Below, in pieces: positions 63,417 to 64,000 of a stretch of DNA of 64,000 nucleotides. Origin of the DNA: Winogradskyella epiphytica (lineage in GTDB: Bacteria > Bacteroidota > Bacteroidia > Flavobacteriales > Flavobacteriaceae); assembly GCF_003217215.1 (NCBI RefSeq), contig NZ_QJTD01000006.1, forward strand, positions 109,855-173,854, written 5' to 3'. A program made the translations under genes and the position numbers. Position 1 is the first letter of the stretch. Every line of letters starts with the position of its first letter. The notes under the pieces are model-generated. The model made no database searches and was not told the DNA's origin. It saw only the letters and a program-made list of their open reading frames with translations.

Positions 63417-63594
63417 CTCTTTTGCTTTTTATGAAGCAAAAGAGCCGCGCTATCCGCTATATCTTTTTTGGACTATACTATTTAGGTGTAGTTTTTACTT
63501 CGAGAATTACTCCTTATATATATAGGTATATAAATGGAAGTGATATTGATCCAAAAAAGGATGCCGCTTCTATCGCTAACGCAAGTATTTGCTA
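63417..63594. repeat. Complex palindromic intergenic element
   Basis: An 11-bp perfect hairpin (CTCTTTTGCTT at 63417-63427, AAGCAAAAGAG at 63434-63444) is followed by a GC-richer CCGCGCTATCCGCTAT block, an ATCTTTTTTGGA arm (63461-63472) and its near-complement TCCAAAAAAGGAT (63550-63562), and CCGCTTCTATCGCTAACGC (63564-63582). Composition and layout suggest a dispersed non-coding repeat rather than a gene. A 69-codon open frame crosses it. Confidence 0.6.
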
Positions 63595-63925
63595 ACGAAC
63601 TTTCTGTAATGCGATGCTATGGATTGTTTGTTAGAGTAGGGGAGCTTATAAAAAGACCGAGAGTTAACTACACAATAACTTAATGATTCTTTAAATATAG
63701 ATGTTGGTTTAGTACACTCCATAGTTTTTACACTACGCCTTCATATTATATATAGGTGTTATACCTTATTATAATAGGTGTGTTCTGTCATAGGAATGGG
63801 GGCATAAGATTAGGAGTCATTATATATAGATACCATCAAAACAGCACGCTTCAAAAAAAAGCAACATGTATTTCTATGGTTTCAAGGGAGTTAAAAAAAA
63901 TAACGAAATAAATTATAAAAAGGTG
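63595..63925. other. Non-coding stretch before right-edge promoter
   Basis: No gene recognised. It contains short AT-rich repeats (ATATAGGTG / ATAATAGGTG near 63755-63782) and ends in the A-rich upstream region of the next promoter. Confidence 0.5.
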
Positions 63926-63987
63926 TTGTGGGATTAAAAAAGGGTTCTATATTTGCACCCCGAAACAAAGACAAGGTGTCGCGTTTC
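63926..63987 (+). promoter_or_regulatory. Strong promoter and leader hairpin at right edge, probably stable RNA
   Basis: TTG (63926-63928), 19-nt spacer and TATATTTGC (63948-63956), followed by ACCC exactly as in the two tRNA-Lys promoters. The transcript would begin with a hairpin (GAAAC 63962-63966 / GTTTC 63983-63987, inner GACA/TGTC). An rRNA or tRNA operon beyond the edge is the likeliest product. Confidence 0.75.
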
Positions 63988-64000
63988 AGACGTTCATTTC

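Noticed and set aside
63386..63595. 69-codon open frame after thrS promoter
   Set aside because: It crosses the palindromic element and has no promoter, no family look and codon use unlike the neighbours; treated as chance.
1..64000. CRISPR arrays, prophage, insertion sequences, restriction or defence islands
   Set aside because: No regular repeats, transposase, integrase or phage structural genes were seen; the WYL regulator has no defence genes beside it.

Overview
The window comes from the chromosome of an AT-rich member of the Bacteroidota, almost certainly a Flavobacteriaceae. Evidence includes promoters of the Bacteroidota form (TTG or TTTG, about 19 nt, TAnnTTTG), few Shine-Dalgarno sites, a type IX secretion (T9SS) C-terminal sorting domain, lipoproteins with a CKDD-type surface-export signal, a long NusB, split transketolase subunits, a PUR-alpha-like DUF3276 protein and a zeaxanthin-type carotenoid cluster. 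I cannot name the genus. No prophage, insertion sequence, CRISPR array or restriction system is visible. Most of the window is core genome.

Layout. 1-9.7 kb: partial PrsW protease, lipid-linked sugar flippase, WYL regulator, Nudix hydrolase, M42 and M14 metallopeptidases, DUF4294, hemolysin-III-like protein, redoxin, CsaA-like tRNA-binding protein. 9.7-20 kb: DUF3276, ABC exporter, leucine dehydrogenase, nusB, DUF1573 lipoprotein, yajC, YdeI-like protein, pepT, universal stress protein, pyrD, LysE exporter. 20-27.4 kb: HMG-CoA lyase, an operator-controlled porin / FMN-binding protein / four-helix membrane protein operon, guaB, lycopene cyclase, SRPBCC protein. 27.5-36.1 kb: three SurA-like periplasmic chaperones plus a MoxR ATPase, aconitase, a TlpA-like thioredoxin. 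36.1-39.9 kb: carH-crtI-crtB-crtZ, which together with crtY at 25.5 kb makes a nearly complete lycopene-to-zeaxanthin pathway under a B12-type light-responsive repressor. 40-40.7 kb: tRNA-Lys, tRNA-Leu, tRNA-Lys. 40.7-53.8 kb: aroK, phosphoribosyltransferase, TPMT-like methyltransferase, Hsp15, FKBP lipoprotein, both transketolase halves, tgt, LptF/G permease, EamA transporter, accA, dnaB, AI-2E family transporter. 53.9-59.2 kb: class IV aminotransferase plus sulfotransferase-like pair, a secreted amidotransferase-fold protein, a 5'-truncated LamG/T9SS gene, an EF-hand protein, YjbQ. 59.2-63.3 kb: HAD phosphatase and the thrS-infC-rpmI-rplT operon. 63.4-64 kb: a palindromic element and a strong stable-RNA promoter firing off the right edge.

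The best leads outside ordinary housekeeping are: (1) the porin/FMN-binding/membrane operon with a 27-bp palindrome abutting its -33 element, a candidate extracytoplasmic electron-transfer or iron-uptake module; (2) the aminotransferase/sulfotransferase-like pair of unknown chemistry, preceded by a perfect 15-bp inverted repeat that ends two bases before its ATG; (3) two genes (infC and a YdeI-like gene) whose conserved N-termini can only start at AUA; (4) a queuine-type tRNA transglycosylase lacking the usual zinc cysteines. All functional statements rest on reading motifs by eye; no database search was run.
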